From the NCBI GenBank assembly GCA_011620145.1, contig WOZT01000240.1, positions 6,476 through 16,562 on the forward strand: a DNA stretch of 10,087 nucleotides, given 5' to 3'. Of the stretch, positions 1 to 6,774 are shown piece after piece. The position numbers were made by a program, and so were the translations under genes. Numbering within the stretch: the stretch's first letter is position 1; the number at the start of each line of letters is the position of its first letter. The notes beneath the pieces are model-generated. The model saw only the letters and a list, made by a program, of their open reading frames with translations, ran no database searches and was not told the DNA's origin. This DNA comes from Gammaproteobacteria bacterium (GTDB lineage Bacteria; Pseudomonadota; Gammaproteobacteria; UBA5335).

Positions 1-671
1 GTGGGTCGTTCAATCAGTTCCCAGGGCCGCGCGGTATAGCGCGACGGCTTGGCCGTGAGTGCTCCCACCGGGCACAGATCGATGACGTTGCCAGCCACTT
101 CGGAAGTCAGCGCGTGTTCGACATAGGTCCCGATCGCCATGAATTCGCCGCGCCCGGTGGCGCCGAGCTCCTGCACACCGGCGATCTCTTCGCCGAAACG
201 CACACAACGGGTGCAGTGGATACAGCGGGTCATGTCGGTGGAGACCAGCGATCCCAGGTTTGGATCGGCCACAATGCGCTTGCGTTCGCTGTAGCGTGAG
301 GCATCGCCCCCGAAACCCAGGGCCAGATCCTGGAGTTCGCACTCCCCACCCTGATCGCAGATGGGACAGTCAAGCGGGTGGTTGATCAACAGGAATTCCA
401 TGGTGCCCTGCTGGGCATCCAGGGCTTTGGGGGAGCGGGTGAAGATCTTCATCCCATCGGCAACCGGGGTGGCGCAGGCCGGCACCGGCTTGGGCGCGCG
501 CTCCATCTCCACCAGGCACATGCGGCAGTTGGCAGCAATGGACAGCTTCTTGTGGTAGCAAAACCGCGGGATATAGACGCCCGCCTGATCGGTCAGCTCG
601 ATCAGCATCTGTCCCTTGCGCCCCTTGATAGGGACGCCGTCGACTTCGATTGTGACCTCATCAGTGCTCAT
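1..671 (-). CDS. nuoG: NADH-quinone oxidoreductase subunit G, N-terminal part (runs off left edge)
   Basis: Large peripheral subunit of respiratory complex I; its Fe-S clusters carry electrons from the FMN of NuoF towards NuoB. The frame is open from an ATG at 669-671 to the window edge, giving 223 complete residues; no stop is reached, so the gene is partial. The N-terminal ferredoxin-like domain has the 2Fe-2S ligands C38, C49, C52 and C66. It is followed by the unusual His-Cys3 4Fe-4S site H98, C102, C105, C111 ([14 protein letters not shown]) and a second 4Fe-4S site C150, C153, C156 with C200. The molybdopterin-oxidoreductase-like C-terminal domain would lie outside the window. It sits 40 nt after nuoF, a wider gap than between the other nuo genes, and has only a weak Shine-Dalgarno (GGAT about 10-14 nt upstream). 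No better in-frame start is visible. Identification is near certain. Confidence 0.97.
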   Translation of the reverse strand, partial: MSTDEVTIEVDGVPIKGRKGQMLIELTDQAGVYIPRFCYHKKLSIAANCRMCLVEMERAPKPVPACATPVADGMKIFTRSPKALDAQQGTMEFLLINHPLDCPICDQGGECELQDLALGFGGDASRYSERKRIVADPNLGSLVSTDMTRCIHCTRCVRFGEEIAGVQELGATGRGEFMAIGTYVEHALTSEVAGNVIDLCPVGALTAKPSRYTARPWELIERP

Positions 672-711
672 AATGCGTCTATCCAATCCCTGTTTGTCGC
701 CGGAAATTCCA

Positions 712-2013
712 TCAGGCCACTGCCAACGTCGGCGCGGGCGCGCCGACCAGGCAGCGCTTGTGGTCGACGTGATATTGGAATTCATCGCGGAACTGCTTGA
801 CGAAGCTTCGGACCGGCATGGCCGCCGCATCCCCAAGGGCGCAGATGGTCCGCCCTTCCATGCGGGAAGCCACCTGATCCAGCAAGGCCAAGTCCTCAGG
901 GCGTCCCAGGCCGTGTTCGATGCGCCGCACCACCCGGTGCAGCCATCCGGTCCCTTCCCGGCAGGGCGTGCACTGACCGCAGGACTCGGAAAAATAGAAG
1001 CGCGAGATGCGTTCCAGCACCTTGACCATGCAGGTCGTGTCATCCATCACGATGATGGCGCCCGAACCCAGCATGGACCCGGCCTTCACCACCGAGTCGT
1101 AATCCATGTTCACGTCCATCATGACCGCCCCATGGACCACAGGCACGGACGATCCACCGGGGATCACCGCCTTGAGCTTGCGGCCATCACGCACACCGCC
1201 CGCCATTTCCAGCAAGCTCGCAAAGGGCGTCCCCAGGGGCACCTCGAAATTCCCCGGCCGATTGACATGGCCGGAGACGGAAAAGATTTTGGTGCCCCCT
1301 GCCTTCTCCACCCCCAAGCCCGAGAACCAGTCCGGCCCCCGGCGCAGAATGGTCGGCACGGAGGCAAAGGTTTCGGTGTTATTGATAGTGGTGGGACGGC
1401 CATACAGCCCATAAGTGGCGGGAAATGGGGGCTTGAAGCGCGGCATGCCTTTCTTGCCCTCCAGTGATTCGAGCAGGGCCGTCTCCTCGCCGCAGATATA
1501 GGCGCCGGCGCCCAGGTGGGCGTACAGATCGAAGTCCACGCCGGATCCCAGGATGTTGCGCCCCAGCAGCCCCTGCTCATAGGCCTCCTTGAGCGCCTGG
1601 CGAAAGCGCTTGAAAGGCTCATCCATGAACTCGCCGCGCAGGTAGTTGTAGCCCACCGTGGCGCCCATGGCATAACCCGCGATGGCCATGCCCTCAATCA
1701 GCGCATGGGGGTTATAGCGCAGGATATCGCGATCCTTGCAGGTGCCCGGCTCGCTTTCATCCGAATTGCAGACCACATACTTCTGGCCCGTGACATTGCG
1801 CGGCATGAAGCTCCACTTGAGGCCCGTCGGGAAGCCGGCGCCCCCGCGCCCGCGCAAACCCGACGCCTTGATCTCCTCGATCACGGTTTCGGGCGGAATA
1901 CGCTCGTCCAGGATCCGCCGCCAGGCCTGATAGCCCCCGACCTTGAGATAGGTTTCCCAGGTCCAGGGCTCCTCGAACTGGCGCGTCACGTAGCAGACCG
2001 CATTTTGTTCCAT
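712..2013 (-). CDS. nuoF: NADH-quinone oxidoreductase subunit F (NADH- and FMN-binding)
   Basis: Complex I subunit (433 aa) that binds NADH, takes its hydride onto FMN and passes electrons to the N3 4Fe-4S cluster, on the cytoplasmic side. The glycine-rich nucleotide-site motif [13 protein letters not shown] spans residues 52-64 and the FMN-site motif [13 protein letters not shown] spans 83-95. [13 protein letters not shown] (168-180) is the conserved segment carrying the Glu that favours [15 protein letters not shown] (344-354) supplies C345, C348 and C351 of cluster N3, and C391 in [11 protein letters not shown] is the fourth ligand. Length and the full motif set match the family. The ATG lies 4 nt after the nuoE stop, and the GGAG in the nuoE 3' end acts as ribosome binding site, so translation is probably coupled to nuoE. 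NAD-dependent hydrogenase or formate dehydrogenase beta subunits share these motifs, but the nuoE and nuoG neighbours settle the assignment. Confidence 0.98.
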   Translation of the reverse strand: MEQNAVCYVTRQFEEPWTWETYLKVGGYQAWRRILDERIPPETVIEEIKASGLRGRGGAGFPTGLKWSFMPRNVTGQKYVVCNSDESEPGTCKDRDILRYNPHALIEGMAIAGYAMGATVGYNYLRGEFMDEPFKRFRQALKEAYEQGLLGRNILGSGVDFDLYAHLGAGAYICGEETALLESLEGKKGMPRFKPPFPATYGLYGRPTTINNTETFASVPTILRRGPDWFSGLGVEKAGGTKIFSVSGHVNRPGNFEVPLGTPFASLLEMAGGVRDGRKLKAVIPGGSSVPVVHGAVMMDVNMDYDSVVKAGSMLGSGAIIVMDDTTCMVKVLERISRFYFSESCGQCTPCREGTGWLHRVVRRIEHGLGRPEDLALLDQVASRMEGRTICALGDAAAMPVRSFVKQFRDEFQYHVDHKRCLVGAPAPTLAVA

Positions 2014-2017
2014 CGAT

Positions 2018-2527
2018 TTACTCCAGCGTGTCGATGATGCGATCGACCTGATCGGGCGTCAGGCGCTCATGGTAGACATGGTCCACCATCATCATCGGAG
2101 CGCCGCAACAAGCCGCCAGGCATTCTTCCTCGGGTTTGAGAAAAATCCGCCCATCGGACGTGCTTTCACCCAATTTGATCCCCAGCTTGCGCTCCAGATG
2201 GGCCAGGATTTCCTCCCCGCCCCGCAGCATGCAGCTGATGTTGGTGCAGACCGAAATGCTGTGCCGCCCCACCGGGCCGGTCTCAAACATGGAATAAAAG
2301 CTTGCCACCTCGTAGACCGCCATGGCCGGCAGATCAAGATAATCCGCCACGGCATCCATCAGCTCCGGTGTCAGATAGCCGTTGTTCTCATGCTGAACCG
2401 CGTGCAGGGCATAGAGCACTGCCGAACGCTTGCGCTCCGGCGGATACTGGATGAGCCAGTGATCGATTTCTTCACGAACATGGGCGGACAAACGCGCCGC
2501 CGGGCGCTGGACACCTTCCGCTGTCAC
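2018..2527 (-). CDS. nuoE: NADH-quinone oxidoreductase subunit E (thioredoxin-like 2Fe-2S)
   Basis: The 24-kDa-type subunit (169 aa) of the complex I NADH module. It holds the off-pathway 2Fe-2S cluster N1a next to the FMN of NuoF. An N-terminal helical part (about 12-80, with the typical [16 protein letters not shown] stretch at 66-81) precedes the thioredoxin-fold ferredoxin domain. Cluster ligands are C94 and C99 (VCTNISC) and C136 and C140 (EECLAAC); C141 next to them is a common extra cysteine. The start is GTG at 2525-2527, overlapping the nuoD stop in a GTGA arrangement. GGGAGA about 8 nt upstream in the nuoD end serves as Shine-Dalgarno, which supports this start and suggests translational coupling. 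The stop TAA at 2018-2020 is 4 nt from nuoF. Confidence 0.97.
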   Translation of the reverse strand: MTAEGVQRPAARLSAHVREEIDHWLIQYPPERKRSAVLYALHAVQHENNGYLTPELMDAVADYLDLPAMAVYEVASFYSMFETGPVGRHSISVCTNISCMLRGGEEILAHLERKLGIKLGESTSDGRIFLKPEEECLAACCGAPMMMVDHVYHERLTPDQVDRIIDTLE

Positions 2528-3777
2528 CGGTCAATCTCCCCGAACACGATATCCATGGTGCTGATCACCGCCACCACGTCTGCCAGCATATGCCCCTTGA
2601 CCATTTCATCCATGGCGGCCAGATGGGGGAAGCCGGGGGCACGGATTTTCAGCCGATAGGGCTTGTTGGCGCCATCGGAAATGAGATAGCAGCCAAACTC
2701 TCCCTTGGGCGCCTCGACCGCGGCATAGACCTCTCCCTCGGGAACGCAATAGCCCTCGGTGAAAAGCTTGAAGTGATGGATCAAGGACTCCATGTCCTCC
2801 TTCATCTCTTCGCGGCGTGGCGGCGTGATCTTGTGGTTTTCCAGCATCACCGGGCCGGGATTGTGGCGCAGCCAATCCACGCACTGGCGGATGATGCGGT
2901 TGGATTGGCGCATTTCCTCCACCCGGACCAGGTATCGATCGTAGCAATCGCCCTCGACGCCGACCGGGATGTCGAAATCCATCCGGTCATACACTTCATA
3001 GGGTTGTTTCTTGCGCAGGTCCCACGCCACGCCCGAACCGCGCAGCATGGGGCCGGTGAAGCCGAGTGCAATGGCGCGCTCCGGGGAGACCGCTCCGATT
3101 CCGACCGTGCGCTGCTTCCAGATGCGATTGTTGGTGAGCAGGGTCTCGTACTCATCCACACACCCCGGGAAGCGCTCGGTGAAGCTTGCGATGAAGTCGA
3201 GCAATGAGCCCTGGCGATCCTTGTTGAGGGCATCCAGGGACGACTTGCCGCGCACCGGGCTGGGCTGGTATTGCGGCATCCGGTCCGGCAGATCGCGGGC
3301 CACACCACCCGGACGGTAGTAGGTTGCGTGCATGCGCGCACCGGAGACGGCCTCATAGACATCCATGAGCGCCTCACGCTCGCGGAAGCAATAGAGGAAG
3401 ACCGTCATGGCGCCAATGTCCAGGCCGTGCGAACCCAACCACAGCAAGTGATTGAGAATGCGGGTGATCTCATCGAACATCACCCGGATATACTGGGCCC
3501 GCAAGGGCGGCGTGACGCCCAAGAGCTTTTCGATGGCCAGCACATAGCCATGCTCGTTGCACATCATGGAGACATAATCGAGCCGGTCCATGTAACCGAT
3601 GCTCTGGTTGAAGGGCTTGGTCTCGGCAAGCTTTTCCGTGGCCCGGTGCAGCAGGCCCACATGGGGATCGGCGCGCTGGATCACCTCGCCATCCATCTCC
3701 AGCACAAGGCGTAGCACGCCATGAGCGGCCGGGTGTTGAGGACCGAAATTGAGCGTGTAGTTCTGGATGTCAGGCAT
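2524..3777 (-). CDS. nuoD: NADH-quinone oxidoreductase subunit D (49-kDa type)
   Basis: Complex I subunit (417 aa) that forms most of the quinone-reduction site with NuoB. It descends from the large subunit of NiFe hydrogenases but has lost the metal-binding cysteines. The N-terminus has [14 protein letters not shown] at 11-24 and [11 protein letters not shown] at 65-75. H19 and Y68 have the same 49-residue spacing as the two quinone-headgroup ligands known in bovine 49-kDa subunit (His59, Tyr108), so the catalytic pair appears intact. The C-terminus ends in the family-typical DIVFGEIDR. The length is standard. The ATG at 3775-3777 overlaps the end of nuoC by 8 nt, with an AGGAG about 10 nt upstream inside nuoC. 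nuoC and nuoD are separate genes here, unlike the fused nuoCD of enterics. Confidence 0.98.
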   Translation of the reverse strand: MPDIQNYTLNFGPQHPAAHGVLRLVLEMDGEVIQRADPHVGLLHRATEKLAETKPFNQSIGYMDRLDYVSMMCNEHGYVLAIEKLLGVTPPLRAQYIRVMFDEITRILNHLLWLGSHGLDIGAMTVFLYCFREREALMDVYEAVSGARMHATYYRPGGVARDLPDRMPQYQPSPVRGKSSLDALNKDRQGSLLDFIASFTERFPGCVDEYETLLTNNRIWKQRTVGIGAVSPERAIALGFTGPMLRGSGVAWDLRKKQPYEVYDRMDFDIPVGVEGDCYDRYLVRVEEMRQSNRIIRQCVDWLRHNPGPVMLENHKITPPRREEMKEDMESLIHHFKLFTEGYCVPEGEVYAAVEAPKGEFGCYLISDGANKPYRLKIRAPGFPHLAAMDEMVKGHMLADVVAVISTMDIVFGEIDR

Positions 3778-4471
3778 CGGCGGATTTCTCCTCTCCGGCG
3801 GCCACGGACGAATCGGCAGCCCGAATCACCTTGGGCACCAGCACCCGCGGCTGGATCTGCACCGGCTCATAGACCACCCGGCCCTTCTCGGGGTCATAGC
3901 GCACTTCCACATTGCCCGAAATCGGGAAATCCTTGCGGAAGGGATGACCGATGAAGCCATAATCGGTCAGGATGCGGCGCAGATCCGGATGGCCGCTGAA
4001 GTGGATCCCGTAGAGGTCGAACGCCTCGCGCTCGAACCAGTTGGCCGCTGGCCAGATATCCTGCACTGAATCGATGACCGGAAACATCGTATCAGCCAGC
4101 CAGACCCGGACACGCAAGCGCTGATTGCGACTCAGGGACAGCAGATGGTAGACCGTGGCAAAGCGGCGCGGAGATCCTTGGTCGGGATCGTTGCGGCCGT
4201 CATAGGGCTTCACGCCGCGGCTGTAACCTCGAGCCGTCGCCTCGCGGGTCACCCACTCCGCATCGCCATGCGCCAGGTAGTCGACACCGCAAACGTCGGT
4301 CAGTTGGGCAAAGGCCAGCCCAGAGTCGGTTTTGAGCGTCTCGGCAACTGCCCGGATCTGGTCGGCCGGAACCTCCAGAGTCACCTCATCCGTGCGACTG
4401 TCGTGCCGGACGGGATAATCCGGATAGCGCTGGCGCAATTCGGCGGCCAGATCGACCATCGACTGAGACAT
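3770..4471 (-). CDS. nuoC: NADH-quinone oxidoreductase subunit C (30-kDa type)
   Basis: Structural subunit (233 aa) of the connecting module of complex I, packing against NuoD; it binds no cofactor. The family signature runs from [16 protein letters not shown] (143-158) through [14 protein letters not shown] (160-173) to GHPFRKDFP (175-183). Residues about 70-104 form a charged insertion between beta strands (including [14 protein letters not shown]), a feature I associate with beta- and gammaproteobacterial NuoC. The open frame extends 31 codons further upstream into nuoB. I chose the ATG at 4469-4471 because AGGAGGG (4475-4481) lies 3-4 nt upstream, because the upstream residues look like out-of-frame nuoB, and because the length then matches the family. 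The nuoB stop codon TAG is part of that ribosome binding site; the gap is 8 nt. The 3' end overlaps nuoD by 8 nt. Confidence 0.96.
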   Translation of the reverse strand: MSQSMVDLAAELRQRYPDYPVRHDSRTDEVTLEVPADQIRAVAETLKTDSGLAFAQLTDVCGVDYLAHGDAEWVTREATARGYSRGVKPYDGRNDPDQGSPRRFATVYHLLSLSRNQRLRVRVWLADTMFPVIDSVQDIWPAANWFEREAFDLYGIHFSGHPDLRRILTDYGFIGHPFRKDFPISGNVEVRYDPEKGRVVYEPVQIQPRVLVPKVIRAADSSVAAGEEKSADA

Positions 4472-4479
4472 CGACCCTC

Positions 4480-4956
4480 CTAGCGCGCGATGGTATTGGT
4501 GCGGCGGATCTTGTTCTGCAACTGCAAGATGCCATACAGCAGCGCTTCCGCCGTCGGCGGGCATCCCGGCACATAGATGTCCACAGGAACTATGCGGTCA
4601 CAACCGCGCACCACCGAATAGGAATAGTGGTAGTACCCACCCCCATTGGCACAGGACCCCATGGAAATCACCCAACGCGGCTCGGCCATCTGGTCATAGA
4701 CCTTGCGCAGCGCCGGAGCCATCTTGTTGCACAGGGTGCCGGCCACGATCATGACATCCGACTGACGCGGACTCGGCCGAAACATGATGCCGAAACGATC
4801 CAGGTCATAGCGCGCGGCACCCACATGCATCATTTCGACCGCGCAGCAGGCCAGACCAAAGGTCATGGGCCACAACGAACCGGTGCGCGCCCAGTTGATG
4901 AGCTTGTCCGCCGTCGTGGTGACAAAGCCCTTTTCGAGAACGCCTTCTATTCCCAT
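4480..4956 (-). CDS. nuoB: NADH-quinone oxidoreductase subunit B (N2 cluster subunit)
   Basis: Complex I subunit (158 aa) holding the terminal 4Fe-4S cluster N2, which hands electrons to quinone at the NuoB-NuoD interface. The ligands are the tandem C37-C38 ([10 protein letters not shown]), C102 (GSCANGGG) and C132 (YVPGCPP). The family stretches [22 protein letters not shown] (13-34, except for end residues) and [16 protein letters not shown] (119-134) are conserved. A longer form from an ATG at 4975-4977 would add seven residues (MEKGGAG) that are only the nuoA end read in another frame. I chose the ATG at 4954-4956 because family members start MGIEG and because AAGGGGG lies about 9 nt upstream. 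The gene overlaps the nuoA 3' end by 10 nt, which suggests translational coupling. Confidence 0.96.
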   Translation of the reverse strand: MGIEGVLEKGFVTTTADKLINWARTGSLWPMTFGLACCAVEMMHVGAARYDLDRFGIMFRPSPRQSDVMIVAGTLCNKMAPALRKVYDQMAEPRWVISMGSCANGGGYYHYSYSVVRGCDRIVPVDIYVPGCPPTAEALLYGILQLQNKIRRTNTIAR

Positions 4957-5303
4957 TCCAGCGCCCCCTTTTTCCACTCGTAGATGAAACCCACCACCAG
5001 GATGCCCAGGAAGACCGCCATGGCGAGCAAACCAAACAGGCCAATTTCTCGCAAGGCGATTGCCCAGGGAAACAGGAAGGCCACTTCCAGATCAAACACA
5101 ATGAACAGGATGGCAACCAGGTAATAACGCACATCGAATTTGAGGCGGGCATCCTCGAAGGCCTCGAACCCGCACTCATAGGGGGAGAGTTTCTCGGCGT
5201 CCGGGCGGCGCGGCCCAAGAACGAATCCCGCCGCCAGGGGAACGATCCCGATCACGGTGGCCAGCGCAAAGAAAATGAGAATGGGAAAGTAGTTTTCCAG
5301 CAC
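4947..5303 (-). CDS. nuoA: NADH-quinone oxidoreductase subunit A (membrane subunit)
   Basis: Small membrane subunit (118 aa) of complex I, homologous to mitochondrial ND3. It sits at the junction of membrane and peripheral arms near the quinone channel. Three transmembrane helices are predicted at about 7-29, 59-79 and 88-108. The loop between the first two contains [10 protein letters not shown] (40-49); C44 matches the ND3 loop cysteine that becomes exposed in the deactive state of mammalian complex I. D71 and E73 in helix 2 ([11 protein letters not shown], 70-80) match acidic residues important in E. coli NuoA. The start is GTG at 5301-5303, with AGGGAG about 11 nt and GGGA about 5-6 nt upstream. 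It is the first nuo gene and lies 71 nt after the tRNA-Leu 3' end. No strong sigma-70 promoter is visible in that gap. Confidence 0.97.
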   Translation of the reverse strand: MLENYFPILIFFALATVIGIVPLAAGFVLGPRRPDAEKLSPYECGFEAFEDARLKFDVRYYLVAILFIVFDLEVAFLFPWAIALREIGLFGLLAMAVFLGILVVGFIYEWKKGALEWE

Positions 5304-5330
5304 GGTGATTCCCGCTCCCTTTCGGTTCAG

Positions 5331-5344
5331 CGAATCCGGATTCG
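5331..5344. repeat. 14-bp perfect palindrome in the tRNA-Leu/nuoA gap
   Basis: CGAATCCGGATTCG reads the same on both strands. It lies in the 71-nt gap between the tRNA 3' end and nuoA, about 28 nt upstream of the nuoA start codon. The symmetry stops at exactly 14 bp; the next three flanking pairs do not match. It could be an operator or the core of an RNA hairpin in the nuo leader, or chance: about one such site per 16 kb is expected in random sequence. I do not recognise it as a known regulator site. Confidence 0.5.
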
Positions 5345-5374
5345 GACATGCCGCTCGGATGAGTCCTGGATTTT

Positions 5375-5459
5375 TGGTGCCGATGGTCGGACTCGAACCG
5401 ACACGACTTGCGTCACCACCCCCTCAAGATGGCGTGTCTACCAATTCCACCACATCGGC
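5375..5459 (-). tRNA. tRNA-Leu (anticodon GAG)
   Basis: This 85-nt class II tRNA reads leucine codons CUC and CUU. The acceptor stem is GCCGATG paired perfectly with CATCGGC, followed by discriminator A and an encoded CCA (5375-5377). The D arm has GTG/CAC around GAATTGGTAGA. The anticodon stem is CCATC/GGTGG (one T-G pair) with loop TTGAGGG, placing GAG at 5423-5425. The 13-nt variable arm (TGACGCAAGTCGT) can form the short GAC/GTC helix typical of leucine tRNAs. The T arm is GTCGG-TTCGAGT-CCGAC. It resembles E. coli tRNA-Leu(GAG) closely in the D and anticodon arms. It lies between secG and nuoA, a position known from other gammaproteobacteria. No terminator follows it, so it may be cut out of a transcript that continues into nuoA. 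Confidence 0.97.
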
Positions 5460-5499
5460 CTGTGTTTTGGGCAATCGGGAAAAGACCCGCTGTTTCACC

Positions 5500-5517
5500 G
5501 GCTGCCCAGTGGGCGCC
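5500..5517 (-). other. Short hairpin upstream of tRNA-Leu
   Basis: On the minus strand GGCGCCC pairs with GGGC-A-GCC around an ACT loop, giving seven pairs with one bulged A. It lies between the secG stop and the tRNA 5' end. No U-run follows, so it is not an intrinsic terminator. It could protect the secG mRNA 3' end or mark the start of the tRNA precursor, but it overlaps the probable start site of the promoter-like sequence next to it. Functional meaning is uncertain. Confidence 0.3.
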
Positions 5518-5518
5518 C

Positions 5519-5547
5519 ATTGTATACGTGGACCGCCCTATTTCCCA
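5519..5547 (-). promoter_or_regulatory. Possible sigma-70 promoter for tRNA-Leu
   Basis: The minus strand carries TATACAAT, which contains a good -10 hexamer TACAAT (5519-5524). It is followed directly by GGGCGCCC, a GC-rich discriminator of the kind seen at stringently controlled stable-RNA promoters. The -35 element at the right spacing is poor: TGGGAA at 5542-5547 with a 17-nt spacer, three of six matches to TTGACA, lying just within the secG 3' end. A start near 5511-5513 would give a leader of about 53 nt before the mature tRNA. It could also drive nuoA and the genes beyond it. Confidence 0.35.
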
Positions 5548-5927
5548 GCCTTGGGAGGCGCAGGAAGATCGGATTCTTGTTCCTTGCTGTCCGCGCCTTC
5601 TGGAGATGAAGGCGTAGCGCTGGGCGGCAGATCCGTGACCTCGGGGGCAACAGCAGCAGGAGCTCCCACCCGATCCATCACGCTCTGCGGCTTTTCGGGG
5701 CGAGCAAAGAAATACCCCAAGGTCAGGCTGGTGACAAAAAAGAGTGTCGCGACAACCGCCGTGGAGCGGCTCAGGAAGTTGGCTGATCCCCGCGCGCCGA
5801 ACATGGTATTGGAGGCGCCAGATCCAAATGCGGCGCCTGCATCAGCCCCCTTGCCGTGCTGCAACAGGGCCAGCACGATAAGCGCAATCGCCAAAAGAAT
5901 ATGAACAATCAAAACGGCCGTCTGCAT
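5538..5927 (-). CDS. secG: Protein-export membrane protein SecG
   Basis: Small auxiliary subunit (129 aa) of the SecYEG translocon in the inner membrane, which assists SecA-driven protein export. Two transmembrane helices are predicted at about 3-22 and 56-75. Between them is the family signature at 21-47, including LLQHGKGADAGAAFG and the Gly/Ser-rich SGASNTMFG. After helix 2 there is a tail of about 50 residues rich in Pro, Ala, Ser and Glu (80-129), longer than in E. coli SecG (110 aa in total) and probably disordered. The ATG at 5925-5927 lies 26 nt after tpiA, with AGGAA about 10 nt upstream, a slightly long spacing. The tpiA-secG-tRNA-Leu order is a common gammaproteobacterial arrangement. 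No intrinsic terminator is seen between secG and the tRNA. Confidence 0.95.
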   Translation of the reverse strand: MQTAVLIVHILLAIALIVLALLQHGKGADAGAAFGSGASNTMFGARGSANFLSRSTAVVATLFFVTSLTLGYFFARPEKPQSVMDRVGAPAAVAPEVTDLPPSATPSSPEGADSKEQESDLPAPPKAGK

Positions 5928-5953
5928 GTCAATTCAATTCCTGGACGGGAAAA

Positions 5954-6715
5954 TCAGCCGGCTGCCCGGCAGATCGCAAGAAAATCGGCTGCCTTGAGGG
6001 AGGCGCCGCCAACCAGACCGCCATCCACATCGGGCATGGCGAACAGGGCGGCCGCATTATCCGGCTTGACGCTGCCGCCGTAAAGGATGCGCAGGCCATC
6101 CGCAACCGCCTTGTCCGCCTGATCGGCGACCCAATTGCGAATAAAGGCGTGGACGGCCTGAGCCTGATCGGGCGTGGCATTGCGCCCGGTACCGATTGCC
6201 CAGACCGGCTCGTAGGCCACCACGCTGTGTGCCAGCGCGGACACACCTGCCCCATGAATCGCCGCCTGAAGCTGAGCCGCCACGACGGCTTCGGTGCGCA
6301 GGCCGTCCCGTTCGGCCAGGGTTTCCCCAACACACAGGATCGGGGTCAATCCCGCATCAAGGGCAGCAAGCATCTTTGCGCCCACGCCTTCGTTGGTCTC
6401 TCCCAACAATTGACGCCGTTCGGAATGACCCACCAGGACATAACGCGCGCCCATTTCGCGCAGCATGGCGCCGCTGATTTCTCCGGTGCGGGCACCATCT
6501 TCGGTCTGGGCACACACATCCTGCGCCGCAAGCAGTACCCGGTCCTGATCCGCCAACGCTTCCCGAACGGCTTCCAGATAAATCACCGGCGGACAAATCG
6601 CCACAGTCACCGCAAAATCGGGGGGCAGCCCATCAAAAACATCGCGGGCCAAAGCCTGGGCGCTGGCTCGGCGCCCGTACATTTTCCAGTTTCCTGCCAC
6701 CATCTTCCCACGCAT
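5954..6715 (-). CDS. tpiA: Triosephosphate isomerase
   Basis: Cytoplasmic TIM-barrel enzyme (253 aa) that interconverts dihydroxyacetone phosphate and glyceraldehyde 3-phosphate in glycolysis, gluconeogenesis and the Calvin cycle. Catalytic residues are visible: N9 and K11 (AGNWKM, 7-12), the electrophile H97 (YVLVGHSERR, 92-101) and the base E169 (AYEPVWAIGTG, 167-177), with flexible loop 6 following. Phosphate-binding YGGSVKP lies at 212-218 and GGASL at 236-240. The length is normal. Position 13 is Tyr (KMYG) where the family usually has Asn (KMNG or KLNG); it is outside the catalytic set. The ATG at 6713-6715 has GGGGGT about 6 nt upstream. It lies 59 nt after glmM and 26 nt before secG, probably in one transcript with both. 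Confidence 0.97.
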   Translation of the reverse strand: MRGKMVAGNWKMYGRRASAQALARDVFDGLPPDFAVTVAICPPVIYLEAVREALADQDRVLLAAQDVCAQTEDGARTGEISGAMLREMGARYVLVGHSERRQLLGETNEGVGAKMLAALDAGLTPILCVGETLAERDGLRTEAVVAAQLQAAIHGAGVSALAHSVVAYEPVWAIGTGRNATPDQAQAVHAFIRNWVADQADKAVADGLRILYGGSVKPDNAAALFAMPDVDGGLVGGASLKAADFLAICRAAG

Positions 6716-6774
6716 GACGCACCCCCACAGTAATTCAATTTGTCAGCCCAGAGAACGGCAAGGCCGCCCCGCGA

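Noticed and set aside
616..1467. Long open frame on the plus strand opposite nuoF (about 283 codons)
   Set aside because: Its product is rich in His, Arg and Gly with no recognisable domain, and it lies wholly opposite a gene with intact catalytic motifs. This is the usual antisense shadow of GC-rich coding sequence.
4472..4564. 31-codon upstream extension of nuoC
   Set aside because: It is the nuoB 3' end read in another frame. AGGAGGG just upstream of 4471 decides the start.
5375..5459. tRNA-Leu as an integration site for a mobile element
   Set aside because: tRNA genes are frequent targets, but there is no integrase, no repeated 3' tRNA segment and no foreign-looking sequence on either side. 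Both flanks are core genes.
6716..6774. Possible promoter in the glmM-tpiA gap (CTGACA and an AT-rich stretch)
   Set aside because: No -10 hexamer of reasonable quality sits at the right distance before tpiA; the gap is short and fits an operon spacer.
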